Shown here: in pieces, positions 16,381 through 25,122 of the stretch
Numbering within the stretch: position 1 is the first letter of the stretch
Layout of the letters: each line of letters begins with the position of its first letter
Assembly: GCA_003458705.1 (NCBI GenBank)
Contig: QRVH01000012.1
Location: 1-64,000, forward strand
Length of the DNA: 64,000 nucleotides
Reading direction: 5' to 3'
Source of the DNA: Eubacterium sp. AF22-9
GTDB taxonomy: Bacteria > Bacillota > Clostridia > Lachnospirales > Lachnospiraceae
Notes under the pieces: model-generated
What the model saw: only the letters and a program-made list of their open reading frames with translations
The model's database searches: none
Told to the model about the DNA's origin: nothing
Position numbers and translations under genes: made by a program

Positions 16381-16750
16381 TAGCGAGTTTTATGACAGGA
16401 TATGAAAAAGCAATTAATTCTCGAAGTAGAAGAGTGTGAAACACTATTCGCTTGAAAATTTCAGTTGATATTTCACATATTTTAGGAAATTTAATAACTG
16501 TTATATTTGATTATCAAATTCTTCGCAAACCCTTGAAAATACTAAGTTTGTAGCAAGTGTACTTTCCCTTACTCTTTCCCTTGTGTTACATTCTCCCATT
16601 AGCTTTCATGAACCTTAATATGGGAAAAATTAAGGGAAAGAAAATTTCATAACACAGTATAACATATAACAATAACGACATGGTGAACTGATTGAAATGT
16701 TTTCGATATTTAACTCTATTACTGATTATCAAAAGAAAATGGAGATAAGA
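16381..16750 (+). other. Non-coding region with integrase-arm-like TTTCCCTT repeats
   Basis: No gene is visible. Between 16,558 and 16,650 are repeated ACTTTCCCTTA/CTTTCCCTTG boxes and an opposite AAGGGAAAG. This is the same vocabulary as the sequence following the two tyrosine integrases (27,537-27,650 and 49,793-49,905). A GCAAAC...GTTTGTAGC repeat precedes them. It may be the outer end of element A or of a lost element. Confidence 0.4.
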
Positions 16751-16754
16751 TACG

Positions 16755-16993
16755 ATGAGAACAATTTATGCAGAATACAACATAAATCACGATAGTATTG
16801 ATGTTTACACAAGTGCTGGATATAGCTTCGCATTGACTGCTGGGAAGCTGAAAAAGATTTAAAAACCACATATGGATCAGAATGTGCACTTACTTCATTA
16901 GCTGTGGATGAGCCTTTGGAATATGCAAGATTATATCTTGAGGGCAATTTACAGATGTGGGTGGATGCAGAAGATTCATTAGAATTTTATTAA
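16755..16993 (+). pseudogene. DUF6061-family protein, frameshifted
   Basis: Two frames together give a DUF6061 protein. Frame one reads MRTIYAEYNINHDSIDVYTSAGYS. After one missing base near 16,833 the other frame reads WEAEKDLKTTYGSECALTSLAVDEPLEYARLYLEG and then NLQMWVDAEDSLEFY. These small proteins (about 80 residues) occur in Tn1549-like elements; function unknown. The upstream leader (GTGAACTGATTGAAATG at 16,683-16,699) is also found before the second DUF6061 fragment at the window's right end. Confidence 0.7.
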
Positions 16994-16996
16994 GTG

Positions 16997-17035
16997 AAAG
17001 AGGGATAGTGTTCATTAAGAGTGCTATCCCTCTTT
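16997..17035. terminator. Bidirectional terminator
   Basis: Perfect 12-bp stem AAAGAGGGATAG (16997-17008) / CTATCCCTCTTT (17024-17035). It separates the plus-strand DUF6061 remnant from the minus-strand Bce-like operon and can serve both. Confidence 0.8.
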
Positions 17036-17069
17036 AAAGAATGTGCGAAATGCAATAATTACATATTTT

Positions 17070-19277
17070 CTATGGATTAACAGAATGCCTAAAAATAATC
17101 CATGTACTTATGAAATAACAAATCAATAAAATTGCCAAAATGCCCATTGTTGCCCCTATTTGTAACATCAATGCACCAAACCCGATATAGGCTGAAATTT
17201 CTGCTGATATGGTTTGGATAAAGTAAGCTATTACAACAGCAGCTACAATGATTGCTGTGATAATTGGAAGCCCAAACCAAACACTTAATTGTTGCAAGAT
17301 AAGTTTTCCGATATGCTTTTCTTCCACCCCCAATTTTCGGAGTACAGAGAAGCGATATTTATATTGTCCTGCGTCTAAGAGTTGTTGCAAGGAAAGTACG
17401 GTAAGACATATAATCATCAATACAACAGCACCATAAAGCATTGCAGCCTGTAAAACAAAATTATTTGCTATTGTACTGTTCCTCTGTAATGTACTGAACC
17501 GTATTCCATACATAACACCGCTTTCTGCTTGCTCTGGGTATTCCTCTGTAAAAAATTTTTCCAGTTCCCTTGCATTTTCATAGGAGATGTTTTCTTCTGT
17601 TGTGATATAGCGGTTTTTTATTACCGGCAACAGCTTTTCACAAATACTGTCTGGAAGTACATAGAGTATATCTGTATAGGAATTGTACGCTGTTTCTCCG
17701 ATTGCTTCCTCATAATAGGACTGCTCGGAAAGAGTCAATTCTCCTGCGTCTGTCAAAATACTGGTATGCTCTTTCAAAAAGCTATCCCGTTCTTCCTCGG
17801 TGGCGATTGCCGCCCATTGTGTCGTAAATTCATCTTCCCCCAGAGAAATCTGTTCATAACCCAACATTTTCCTTATGGTGTTATAATCACTTAAAGAAAT
17901 TGCCACAATCGGAAAATCATATTTCTGTCTGTTGTGAAAATCGTCTTTCTCTGGCAGATATAGATTGAAAGTGCAATCATAGTCTGTATCTATTTTATGT
18001 TCTGCCAGAAAATCAGTAATGATTTCATAACTGTCCTGTGGCAGATTTTCTTCTTCATAAACATCATTGTATCTCGAATATACCTGCACATCATACATAG
18101 AGCGTATATCCAAATAACCAGACGACCAGCCCGTCAAAATAGGGGCTGCAACGAACATGAAAATTGCTAATACCAAAGTGATACAAATGACTGCCATAGT
18201 CTTGCTGGTCGTATTCAGCTTTGAGGTAATCTGTCCGAAAAAGAAAAGTGCTTCCTCATGGTATCGGTGTTCTGGCGATTTTTCTTTCCATGCTACAATC
18301 AAACCACTGGTAAGATAAATGAAGGCACAAATGAAGAAAAGTAAGTCAATCACAACAAAAAGCAGATATTGATTGAGCGTTCCACCACCTAAAGGCAGAT
18401 AATATTTATTTGTTAATGCTGCAACGCTGGCTGCTGTAAAAGCATTCAATACAGAACATATCAGCAAACCAGCAATGAAACATTCTCTTTTTTTCTTTCT
18501 GATTATGCAAAATATCGACCACAGCAAAGTAAGCAGCGGAAAAAGAATATTTCCCCAAAACATAAGCTGCACCGGAAACGCAAAGCGGGTGTCATAATAA
18601 AACCAGACCTTTTGTATTCCTGCAATCAATCCCCATACGGTAAATACTTCAAAGAGGACTACTACAACAGAAATGAAGCGGCTCTTTTTTAGCTCTGGTT
18701 CGTTCTCTTTCTCTGCGGAAAGCATATCAATAATTTTTGTTTTCTGAATGGTACGGGTATTGAAAATTCCTACCACAAAAAAACTTGCCACAAAAAATAC
18801 CACTGTCAACAAAACGGTATCCGGGAATAATGTCCATGAGATTTCATAAGGCTTTCCATAAGCAGTAAGGAGCATTGCGGTAATGAATTGAGAACAAAAT
18901 ACACCGCAAAAAATACCAATCAAAATGGAAAACATACCCATAATCAGTGTTTCTGCAAAGAAAATCCTGCCAATAGTTTTTTGTTCCATTCCCATAATGG
19001 ACTGGACAGCAAACTCGTTTTGCTTCCGTCTTAGCATATAATGATTGACGAACCGTATCAAAAATAACAACAGCAATGTTATCATGCAGATTGCAATTTT
19101 CATTCCGTCACTTAACAGAGTAAAATCATACTCGCTGCCTATATCCGGGCTATAATAACTACTGGAAATAGACAAGAACGCATAAAACAAGGTAACACAG
19201 ATTGTCATTGTGACAATGTAGACCAGATAGTCTTTTACAGACCGTTTTGCATTTCTGAAAACAAGTTTAGCATACAT
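17070..19277 (-). CDS. BceB-like FtsX-family ABC permease
   Basis: A 735-residue permease from the ATG at 19277 (MYAKLVFRNAKRSVKDYLVYIVTMT); the frame opens six codons earlier. Topology matches BceB/VraG: one N-terminal helix, a block of six or so helices to about residue 380, a large extracellular domain of ~200 residues (SMYDVQVYSRYNDVYEEENLPQDS onward), and the final helices. Such transporters remove peptide antibiotics like bacitracin or lantibiotics from lipid intermediates and act as sensors for their kinase. It overlaps the ATPase gene by 11 nt. The extracellular domain sets specificity, which cannot be read here. Confidence 0.88.
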   Translation of the reverse strand: MYAKLVFRNAKRSVKDYLVYIVTMTICVTLFYAFLSISSSYYSPDIGSEYDFTLLSDGMKIAICMITLLLLFLIRFVNHYMLRRKQNEFAVQSIMGMEQKTIGRIFFAETLIMGMFSILIGIFCGVFCSQFITAMLLTAYGKPYEISWTLFPDTVLLTVVFFVASFFVVGIFNTRTIQKTKIIDMLSAEKENEPELKKSRFISVVVVLFEVFTVWGLIAGIQKVWFYYDTRFAFPVQLMFWGNILFPLLTLLWSIFCIIRKKKRECFIAGLLICSVLNAFTAASVAALTNKYYLPLGGGTLNQYLLFVVIDLLFFICAFIYLTSGLIVAWKEKSPEHRYHEEALFFFGQITSKLNTTSKTMAVICITLVLAIFMFVAAPILTGWSSGYLDIRSMYDVQVYSRYNDVYEEENLPQDSYEIITDFLAEHKIDTDYDCTFNLYLPEKDDFHNRQKYDFPIVAISLSDYNTIRKMLGYEQISLGEDEFTTQWAAIATEEERDSFLKEHTSILTDAGELTLSEQSYYEEAIGETAYNSYTDILYVLPDSICEKLLPVIKNRYITTEENISYENARELEKFFTEEYPEQAESGVMYGIRFSTLQRNSTIANNFVLQAAMLYGAVVLMIICLTVLSLQQLLDAGQYKYRFSVLRKLGVEEKHIGKLILQQLSVWFGLPIITAIIVAAVVIAYFIQTISAEISAYIGFGALMLQIGATMGILAILLICYFISTWIIFRHSVNP

Positions 19278-20034
19278 GGCTCTGTCCCCCTCCAATCATG
19301 GTAAGGACATTCAGAATTTTATCAAAAAAAGCACTTCTGCTGTCGTTGCCCTTGCGCAGTTCCATAAAGATTTCTCCGTCTTTCAAAAAAAGAATACGGT
19401 TGGCATAGCTGGCGGTAAAAGCGTCATGAGTTACCATAAGAATTGTCGCCCTAAGCTGTTCATTGATACTTTGAATGGTAGACAGCAGCATTTGTGAGGA
19501 ATGGCTGTCTAATGCTCCTGTCGGTTCATCTGCCAATAAGAGTTTCGGATTGTTGATAATTGCTCTTGCACAGGCACAACGCTGTTTTTGACCGCCCGAT
19601 ACCTGATAAGGATATTTGTTTAGAATATCGCTGATATTCAGCTTTCCGGCTATATCCAAAATGCGGGGTTCTACAATCCCTGCAGGGACTTTATTGATTG
19701 CTAATGCCAGTGCAATGTTTTCTGAAATTGTCAATGTATCCAGCAAATTGAAGTCTTGAAATACAAAACCTAAATTCTCTCTGCGAAAGCGGGCAAGGAA
19801 TTTTGGTTTGATTTCCGTTATATCTGTTCCCTCTAAAAAAATATGCCCTGCACTTACGGTATCAATCGTAGAAATACAGTTTAGCAGCGTTGTCTTTCCA
19901 GAACCGGACGCACCCATAATTCCGAGAAATTCTCCGGCTTCCACAGAAAAACTAATATCTTTAATGGCTTTGGTAATATTCCCCTCATTGCCATAATATT
20001 TCTGGATATGCTCCAGCTTCAAAATTGTATTCAT
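19267..20034 (-). CDS. BceA-like ABC transporter ATPase
   Basis: A 255-residue ATPase: Walker A GASGSGKTT near residue 40, Q-loop FVFQDFNLLDTLTISENI, signature VSGGQKQRCACARA, Walker B LLLADEPTGALD and switch TILMVTHDAF. The sequence is typical of the MacB/BceA class that pairs with FtsX-type permeases. AGGAGG precedes the ATG, and the 111-nt gap upstream holds a Bce-type operator. With the permease it forms the resistance transporter controlled by the kinase and regulator at 20.1-21.8 kb. Confidence 0.92.
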   Translation of the reverse strand: MNTILKLEHIQKYYGNEGNITKAIKDISFSVEAGEFLGIMGASGSGKTTLLNCISTIDTVSAGHIFLEGTDITEIKPKFLARFRRENLGFVFQDFNLLDTLTISENIALALAINKVPAGIVEPRILDIAGKLNISDILNKYPYQVSGGQKQRCACARAIINNPKLLLADEPTGALDSHSSQMLLSTIQSINEQLRATILMVTHDAFTASYANRILFLKDGEIFMELRKGNDSRSAFFDKILNVLTMIGGGQSHVC

Positions 20035-20116
20035 CGGATAAACCTCCTTAACTGTTCCATACCCATATTGTAAATGGAGTATCTCATTTTTTGTATCAAG
20101 TTTTCTTACACAGTTC

Positions 20117-20130
20117 TTACAAAAATGTAA
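20117..20130 (-). promoter_or_regulatory. BceR-type operator before the transporter genes
   Basis: The palindrome TTACA-N4-TGTAA (within TTCTTACATTTTTGTAAGAA on the minus strand) lies between the kinase stop and the ATPase start. It matches the TNACA-N4-TGTAA consensus described for BceR-like regulators. A -10-like TGATAC follows at suitable distance. Confidence 0.7.
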
Positions 20131-20145
20131 GAAGTGCAGAACCTG

Positions 20146-21159
20146 TCAGCCCTGCACTCCGATAATAAAATCATTCATTTGAAAGATAAGTGAAATCGTT
20201 GTTCCTCTGTTTTCGGAATAAGCAGTAAGTCCTATTCCCAGTTTATCACATAGACGCTTGCAAAGATATAAGCCAATTCCAGTAGAATTTTTCCCGGTTC
20301 GCCCATTCTGACCTGTAAATCCTTTTTCAAAAATACGGGGTAAATCACTTTTAGGAATACCTATCCCATTATCGCTGATAGATAGCACAATCTTGTCATT
20401 CGTTTTTGTTGCCCCAAAGTGCAAAATAGGCTGCTCTGCATGGTATTTGATTGCATTACCGATAATCTGATTTAAGATGAACCGCACCCATTTTTCATCA
20501 GTGTAAACCATTGTTTCTATATCGTCTATCTGAATTGACATATTACTTTGACGCAAAAGATACTTATTATCTGCGATTGCACTATTCACAACATCGCATA
20601 AATTGACTTCACGGACAGAATAGTCTTTTTCAGCGTGTTCACTTCTGGCATAGTAAAGTGCCTGTTCTGTATATTGATTGATATTCTCTAACTCTGCCAA
20701 TACCTCTCTGGAAAAGGGAGAACGGTTATTCTCACACAGCAGCTTCATAGCTGTAATTGGTGTTTTTACTTCGTGTATCCATTGTTCAATGTATTCTTTA
20801 TATTCCCTGCGTTCCCTCTGTACTTCGCCAATCCGTTCCAACATGGATTTTTCAGCCATTTTCATAATCTGGTAAAAAACCTGTTCATCAGCCCTTTCCG
20901 GCACTTGCATGATTTCCGGCAATAAATATCGTTCTTCTAATTGCTCCGTCATATTGAGCAATTTATTCAGATACTTTTTTCGTGAGAAATAAAAAGTCAG
21001 CAAAGATAAAACAAGGACAATCGACCAGACCGCAAGAATAAACAGGACTGTTTGGATAGGATTATCGCTTGCAATCAGGAACAAGGCAAAGGCAAGCATA
21101 CCCAGCAGATTGATTAAAATAACGGGGAGTTGATTTTTCAAATATTGTTTTCCACTCAT
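20146..21159 (-). CDS. BceS-like sensor histidine kinase
   Basis: A 337-residue intramembrane-sensing kinase. Two N-terminal membrane helices (about 13-31 and 37-57) are joined by a very short loop. There is a HisKA-like region EQWIHEVKTPITAMKLL with the phospho-His, an N-box IIGNAIKYHAEQ, and G-boxes SDNGIGIPKSDL and STGIGLYLCKRL. This class does not bind the drug directly but reads the activity of its BceAB transporter. The start overlaps the regulator's stop by 4 nt (ATGA). Confidence 0.92.
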   Translation of the reverse strand: MSGKQYLKNQLPVILINLLGMLAFALFLIASDNPIQTVLFILAVWSIVLVLSLLTFYFSRKKYLNKLLNMTEQLEERYLLPEIMQVPERADEQVFYQIMKMAEKSMLERIGEVQRERREYKEYIEQWIHEVKTPITAMKLLCENNRSPFSREVLAELENINQYTEQALYYARSEHAEKDYSVREVNLCDVVNSAIADNKYLLRQSNMSIQIDDIETMVYTDEKWVRFILNQIIGNAIKYHAEQPILHFGATKTNDKIVLSISDNGIGIPKSDLPRIFEKGFTGQNGRTGKNSTGIGLYLCKRLCDKLGIGLTAYSENRGTTISLIFQMNDFIIGVQG

Positions 21160-21824
21160 AATGTATATCCTTGCCTGTGTTTTGTTTTAATGAAATCTAC
21201 AAGTCCGATTGTTGCCAGTTTGTCACGAATACGGGTAATATTGACACTTAGGGCATTATCATCAACATAAAGCTGATTATCCCAAAGAAAATCCACAATA
21301 TCATTTCTGGAACAGATTTTTCCAGCGTTCTTAAAAAGGTAGTAGAGGATTTTCAATTCATTCTTTGTCAATTCTGCTTTCTGTCCTTTGTACTCTATCA
21401 TGCTACTCTCCAAATGCAGGGTAGCTTCTTTCCACATATAAATTTCTGTTTGAGAGGAACGGTAGGCTTTCTTTAACAATGCAGCAATTTTAGCAAGAAG
21501 AATAGCAGGATTATAAGGCTTTGTGATAAACGCATCTCCACCCAGCATAATGCTGTTTAGTTCGTCCATATCTGTATTGCTGCTTGTTACAAATACAATC
21601 GGAATATCTGAAAAAGTGCGAATTTGAGAACATATTTCAAAACCGTTATTCCCCGGAAGTTTTATATCCAGAATAACCAGATGTGGTGCAGCTTCTTTTA
21701 ACTGCTCTATTGTTTGGGAAAAATCCGTAACTGCAAATACTTCATATCCATTCCCATACAAAAGAGTTTTAAGCTGTGTTTGTATCGTAAAATCATCTTC
21801 AATGATTAGTATTTTTTCCTTCAT
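21156..21824 (-). CDS. BceR-like response regulator
   Basis: A 222-residue OmpR-type regulator with receiver Asp53 in VILDIKLPG, acidic residues in IIEDD, and Lys in ITKPYNP. The winged-helix domain contains LTKNELKILYYLFKNAGKICSRNDIVDFLW and the SVNITRIRDKL recognition helix. GGGAGG precedes the ATG. It likely binds the TTACA-N4-TGTAA site at 20,117-20,130 to induce the transporter. Confidence 0.92.
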   Translation of the reverse strand: MKEKILIIEDDFTIQTQLKTLLYGNGYEVFAVTDFSQTIEQLKEAAPHLVILDIKLPGNNGFEICSQIRTFSDIPIVFVTSSNTDMDELNSIMLGGDAFITKPYNPAILLAKIAALLKKAYRSSQTEIYMWKEATLHLESSMIEYKGQKAELTKNELKILYYLFKNAGKICSRNDIVDFLWDNQLYVDDNALSVNITRIRDKLATIGLVDFIKTKHRQGYTL

Positions 21825-21932
21825 AGAGATACCTCCCTAACACTTTATTATACTGTATCAGAGAGGTTTTCTCAATCGTATTATTGAATGGGAATTTTAG
21901 AATGATTTTGTACATAGCTTTGTAAAAAATGC

Positions 21933-22898
21933 TTAATAGTTTCTTTTCTCAAGGTACGATTCTAAATAACACCTAAGTCCAACATATGCGCCCTGCAAAA
22001 GTACAAAAAGCAATAGAAGATTTACTGACAGTGCTTTTTTGATTGCTTCTCCAAAATAAATGATGACAGCAGCACTTGTCAGTATCATCAGTAGAGTAAT
22101 GACATCCCAACACTTTTCCCTATATAATTCTATAACCTTTATTTCTATCAGTATCGCCAGTATCCCTGTTCCTGCCACACATATTCCTACAATCAATATT
22201 AGCAATATCCAATATACCATTCCGGCTATAAAAGGATTTGGAATTTTTGTGCTAATCTGTGCCACAGATTGCCCGACCTCAATCGTCCAACCGATAAAAG
22301 TTTGTATGAATGACGCTGCATCATGGAAGAATGATTTGCAATCGGAAAGAAACACATCTGACTGTACTGCCTGAAAAAGAGTGGTTGTCAGCGAATACCA
22401 TGCAAGAAGGAACAAGGTTGTTTGGAACATTACCGTTTTTGCTTTATACTGTCCTGCAAGTCGCTCTTTTTGTGTTTCGTATTTCGCTTTTTCATTCTGA
22501 TAGGCTGTCCGGTCACAGGCTTCACATTTTTCATAGGGTACCGGCTTTTCTACCGGTATCTCTACGATTTTCTGATGTGTCCGGGCATAATCCCGTTGTT
22601 GTGTTAAGCATCGTATTTTATCTTGACATTCCCCTATCGTGACGTTTGCGCTTCGCAGCTTCTCTTTCTCGTTCCGCAATGCTCTGTCTGCTAGCTTCAA
22701 GTCGTTCTTTAATGCTTGAATATTCCCGGCTCTGTTCTCTTTGTTTAATTTCTCGTTCAAGGTCAGAGATTCGTTGAGCTGCGTCTTTAGTTCCACGATA
22801 AGCTGGTCTTTCTGTTCCAGTTCTTCTTGTATCTCCTCGGTCAAGAGGAGAAGTTCTTCCAACTGTTCGGCGTTCTTTGATTCTCTGGATTCGTTCAT
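21933..22898 (-). CDS. DUF6040-like protein of element A (coiled coil plus membrane helices)
   Basis: A 321-residue protein. Residues 1-110 are a Glu/Leu/Lys-rich coiled coil, then an EIPVEKPVPYEKC segment with a CEAC pair, then a basic stretch and about four transmembrane helices from residue 155 to the end. Its first ~94 codons overlap the 3' end of the relaxase gene in another frame (281 nt shared). The homologue in element B (54,693-55,664) is conserved along its whole length. Its position after the relaxase suggests a role in mobilization or in the membrane during transfer, but no function is known to me. Confidence 0.75.
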   Translation of the reverse strand: MNESRESKNAEQLEELLLLTEEIQEELEQKDQLIVELKTQLNESLTLNEKLNKENRAGNIQALKNDLKLADRALRNEKEKLRSANVTIGECQDKIRCLTQQRDYARTHQKIVEIPVEKPVPYEKCEACDRTAYQNEKAKYETQKERLAGQYKAKTVMFQTTLFLLAWYSLTTTLFQAVQSDVFLSDCKSFFHDAASFIQTFIGWTIEVGQSVAQISTKIPNPFIAGMVYWILLILIVGICVAGTGILAILIEIKVIELYREKCWDVITLLMILTSAAVIIYFGEAIKKALSVNLLLLFVLLQGAYVGLRCYLESYLEKRNY

Positions 22899-24339
22899 CT
22901 ATATCACGTCCTTTCTCTATCTGCTGTTCCAGTTCAGCAATTCGGTGTTCTGTTTCAGTAATAAACTGTTTTCGCTGTTCAGCTTCTGTACCAATTTCTG
23001 CCATTGCTGATTTTCGTTTTCCAAAAGTTCTATCTTCGTTTTCTGTTCTTCCATCTTGGAAAGCAGTTCCTCGGTATTTGGCAAAATGTTGAGCAGCTCG
23101 GATAACTCGCTGTTTAATTTTTGCAATTTCTGATTCTGTTCCTGCATAAGAGAGAGTTGGGTGTCCCGATTCTGCATTTCCAGAATCATTTCTGCCATTA
23201 AGGTCTGCTGTTCTTCGATTTGCCCAATCATGGATTCCATTAAGGGTATAATTTCCCGGCTTTCTTCTAATGTCATTTAATCGCTCCTTCCATAATGATA
23301 ATGCACCCGATACTTTTCCAAAGGTGTCCAGTATCTTTTGCAATAACGTGTTTTGTTGTTTTATGATTTGATTTTCCGCTACTTTCCACGAACCTTTTAT
23401 TTCCTTCCCGGCAAGAAACTTTTGTTCAATCTTTCTTGCGTCAGCGCCTTCATGGATGGTAGGAATCTGGAGTTTTCCCTGTTTTTCATAAGAACGGTGA
23501 TCGACCTGATTATGCAAAGGAAGATGTTCATTACACACCTTTGCCCACTCACTCCGCCACAGTTCACAATTTTTTGGATTGTTCCATCCGGTAGCATCGG
23601 TCAGCACCCGTTTCCATTGCAGGCGGTTTCTTGCACCAATCTTCTGAATTCCGTTTTCGTCTAATACAGGGATACGGATTCCATGACGGTCAGGGTTTTT
23701 CTTATCCTGCCACCAGTTCGGATGGGATTCATCAATCACGATATTTCCGTTTTTATCTCTGACAAAATCCCAATCCTTGACTTCTTTCTTTCCCCAAGAA
23801 TGATCCGGGTTAAAAGGACGCATAGTCAGAAGAAGATGAACATGGGGGTTGCCATCCCCTTTATCGTGGATACTCCAATCAGCACACATTCCTCTATCTA
23901 CAAAAGTTTTTTGAATATAGTCAGTTGTATATTGAATTTGTTCCTGTCTGTTCCATTCTTTGGGAAGGGCAAATTCAAATGACCTGCCAAGTTGGGCATC
24001 TGCATTTTTTTCAATCTTCAATATCTCATTCCATAACCTTTGTTTCTGAAATGTGATTTTAAATTTTTCTAAAGTAGCTTCTTTATCTTCTGATCTTTTG
24101 TATCGGACAGATTTTTGAAAGCGTTTTATATTTTCTTCTAGTACTATCTGCCATTCAGGAGGTACGTTTTCACACATCATAAGACTGGTGTAGACCACTT
24201 CTTTTTTAGAAGTGTAATAACTGATTCTCCCGGTTTCCTCGTTTTTCATCACATCCCCATTGAGATATGCGGAAGCGGAGATAACAGATTTCCCTTTACT
24301 TCGTCCGACTATTTTGATTGTGTAATGAAAAATCGCCAT
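22618..24339 (-). CDS. mobL: MobA/MobL-family relaxase (element A)
   Basis: A 573-residue relaxase from the ATG at 24339 (MAIFHYTIKIVGRSKGKSVISASAYLNG). The HUH metal motif is IHDKGDGNPHVHLLLTMRPF near residue 125. The catalytic Tyr is probably among those in the N-terminal AYLNG/SYYTSKKEVVY region. The C-terminal ~190 residues are Arg/Glu-rich, low-complexity and overlap two other genes in another frame. It would nick the RSF1010-like oriT at 24,565-24,621 and lead strand transfer using a helper's secretion channel. No coupling protein is present, so the element is mobilizable rather than self-transmissible. Confidence 0.9.
   Translation of the reverse strand: MAIFHYTIKIVGRSKGKSVISASAYLNGDVMKNEETGRISYYTSKKEVVYTSLMMCENVPPEWQIVLEENIKRFQKSVRYKRSEDKEATLEKFKITFQKQRLWNEILKIEKNADAQLGRSFEFALPKEWNRQEQIQYTTDYIQKTFVDRGMCADWSIHDKGDGNPHVHLLLTMRPFNPDHSWGKKEVKDWDFVRDKNGNIVIDESHPNWWQDKKNPDRHGIRIPVLDENGIQKIGARNRLQWKRVLTDATGWNNPKNCELWRSEWAKVCNEHLPLHNQVDHRSYEKQGKLQIPTIHEGADARKIEQKFLAGKEIKGSWKVAENQIIKQQNTLLQKILDTFGKVSGALSLWKERLNDIRRKPGNYTLNGIHDWANRRTADLNGRNDSGNAESGHPTLSYAGTESEIAKIKQRVIRAAQHFAKYRGTAFQDGRTENEDRTFGKRKSAMAEIGTEAEQRKQFITETEHRIAELEQQIEKGRDIDERIQRIKERRTVGRTSPLDRGDTRRTGTERPAYRGTKDAAQRISDLEREIKQREQSREYSSIKERLEASRQSIAEREREAAKRKRHDRGMSR
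22917..23276 (-). CDS. Small coiled-coil protein overprinted within the relaxase gene (element A)
   Basis: A 119-residue Glu/Gln/Leu-rich coiled-coil protein encoded entirely inside the MobA/MobL gene, on the same strand in a shifted frame. It starts MTLEESREIIPLMESMIGQI and holds SELSELLNILPNTEELL and NENQQWQKL. The element B copy (54,318-54,677) keeps length, start, stop and most residues despite DNA divergence, which argues for a real protein. An 18-nt gap separates it from the DUF6040-like gene in the same frame. Function unknown; a relaxosome accessory factor is a reasonable guess from position. Confidence 0.65.
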   Translation of the reverse strand: MTLEESREIIPLMESMIGQIEEQQTLMAEMILEMQNRDTQLSLMQEQNQKLQKLNSELSELLNILPNTEELLSKMEEQKTKIELLENENQQWQKLVQKLNSENSLLLKQNTELLNWNSR

Positions 24340-24564
24340 GTCTGGATTCCTCCTTTCTGACGTATCCGGCATAGATTTCCGGCAACATTGCTTTCAGTTT
24401 TAGAAAAAGCAGCATTGCCGGAACGCCCTCTGCGTAAGAGTGCCCTGCGCATAGCAGCCTGCATGGAATGCGCCTCTCTGGCGAAGAGTGCCTCCTGCGG
24501 CATGAGCAGGTCTGGCTGAAAGCCCCGCCGACGGAACGAGCCCGGCAAGCGTGAGCGCAGACCG

Positions 24565-24621
24565 GTTGCCACTTGTGGCAAACTTATTGGGACGACCTCT
24601 GGTTGTCCATAAGTGCGCCCT
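24565..24621 (-). other. oriT of element A (RSF1010-like nic region)
   Basis: The plus strand reads TAAGTGCGCCCT at 24,610-24,621, the core nic-site sequence of the RSF1010/R1162 MobA family. It is immediately preceded by an 8-bp inverted repeat GGACGACC-TCT-GGTTGTCC (24,590-24,608, one mismatch). A second perfect repeat TTGCCAC-TT-GTGGCAA lies at 24,566-24,581. The whole block is conserved at 53,021-53,075 in element B and sits just upstream of each relaxase gene, as expected for an oriT. Confidence 0.8.
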
Positions 24622-24667
24622 TCATGAAAAAGCAATGAAGGGAATGAAAAACTCATCCCCTCCGCCA

Positions 24668-24982
24668 TTACACTTCCTCCATATCAGTATTTGTTTCTTT
24701 CTGCATTGCCTTTGAGAAAAATTTCCCATTGGCTTCCTGCTTTTTCAGAAAACCAATCAGCTTTGGGATGTCTTCCTCCTCAATAGGCGCACCAAGAACG
24801 GATTCCACCGCACCGCCAACCTGACAGAGCCTATGGGTTCGTTTTTTACTTTCTTCGGCTTTCTTTCGTTTTAGAAGTTCTTTCTTCTGTGCTGCATATC
24901 GTTTTGCTTTTTCAAGGCTTTCCTGTTCCTTCTTTTCCATTTCAAGCATTCGTTCTTCATAACTTTTTGTTGATTTTGCCAT
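24668..24982 (-). CDS. DUF3847-domain protein (element A)
   Basis: A 104-residue charged protein. A Lys/Glu-rich helix (MAKSTKSYEERMLEMEKKEQESLEKA...) is followed by the conserved core KKRTHRLCQVGGAVESVLGAPIEEEDIPKLIGFLKKQE. This DUF3847 core is common in genes just upstream of MobA/MobL relaxases, so it may be a relaxosome accessory (MobC-like in position, not in sequence). GGGGAA precedes the ATG. The element B copy is at 52,660-52,974. Confidence 0.8.
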   Translation of the reverse strand: MAKSTKSYEERMLEMEKKEQESLEKAKRYAAQKKELLKRKKAEESKKRTHRLCQVGGAVESVLGAPIEEEDIPKLIGFLKKQEANGKFFSKAMQKETNTDMEEV

Positions 24983-25122
24983 TATTACATTCCCCTTTCT
25001 TTTGCAAACATAAGTTCTCGGTTGCGTATCAGAAGAAGCACATGGTATAATCTTCTTGCGTGTAGGTATATCATGGCTTCGGTCTGATAGAACCTTTGGC
25101 GGTTTCTTTGGAAGCCGCCTTT

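Noticed and set aside
16558..16650. Repeated TTTCCCTT boxes as a possible CRISPR-like array
   Set aside because: Units are short, irregular and in both orientations; they fit integrase arm sites, and no cas gene is present.
24309..24668. 119-codon frame over the oriT region of element A, with a similar frame at 52,974-53,279 in element B
   Set aside because: The shared part coincides with the conserved oriT DNA (nic core and inverted repeats). The frames differ in length and lose similarity outside it, so DNA-level conservation explains them better than a protein.
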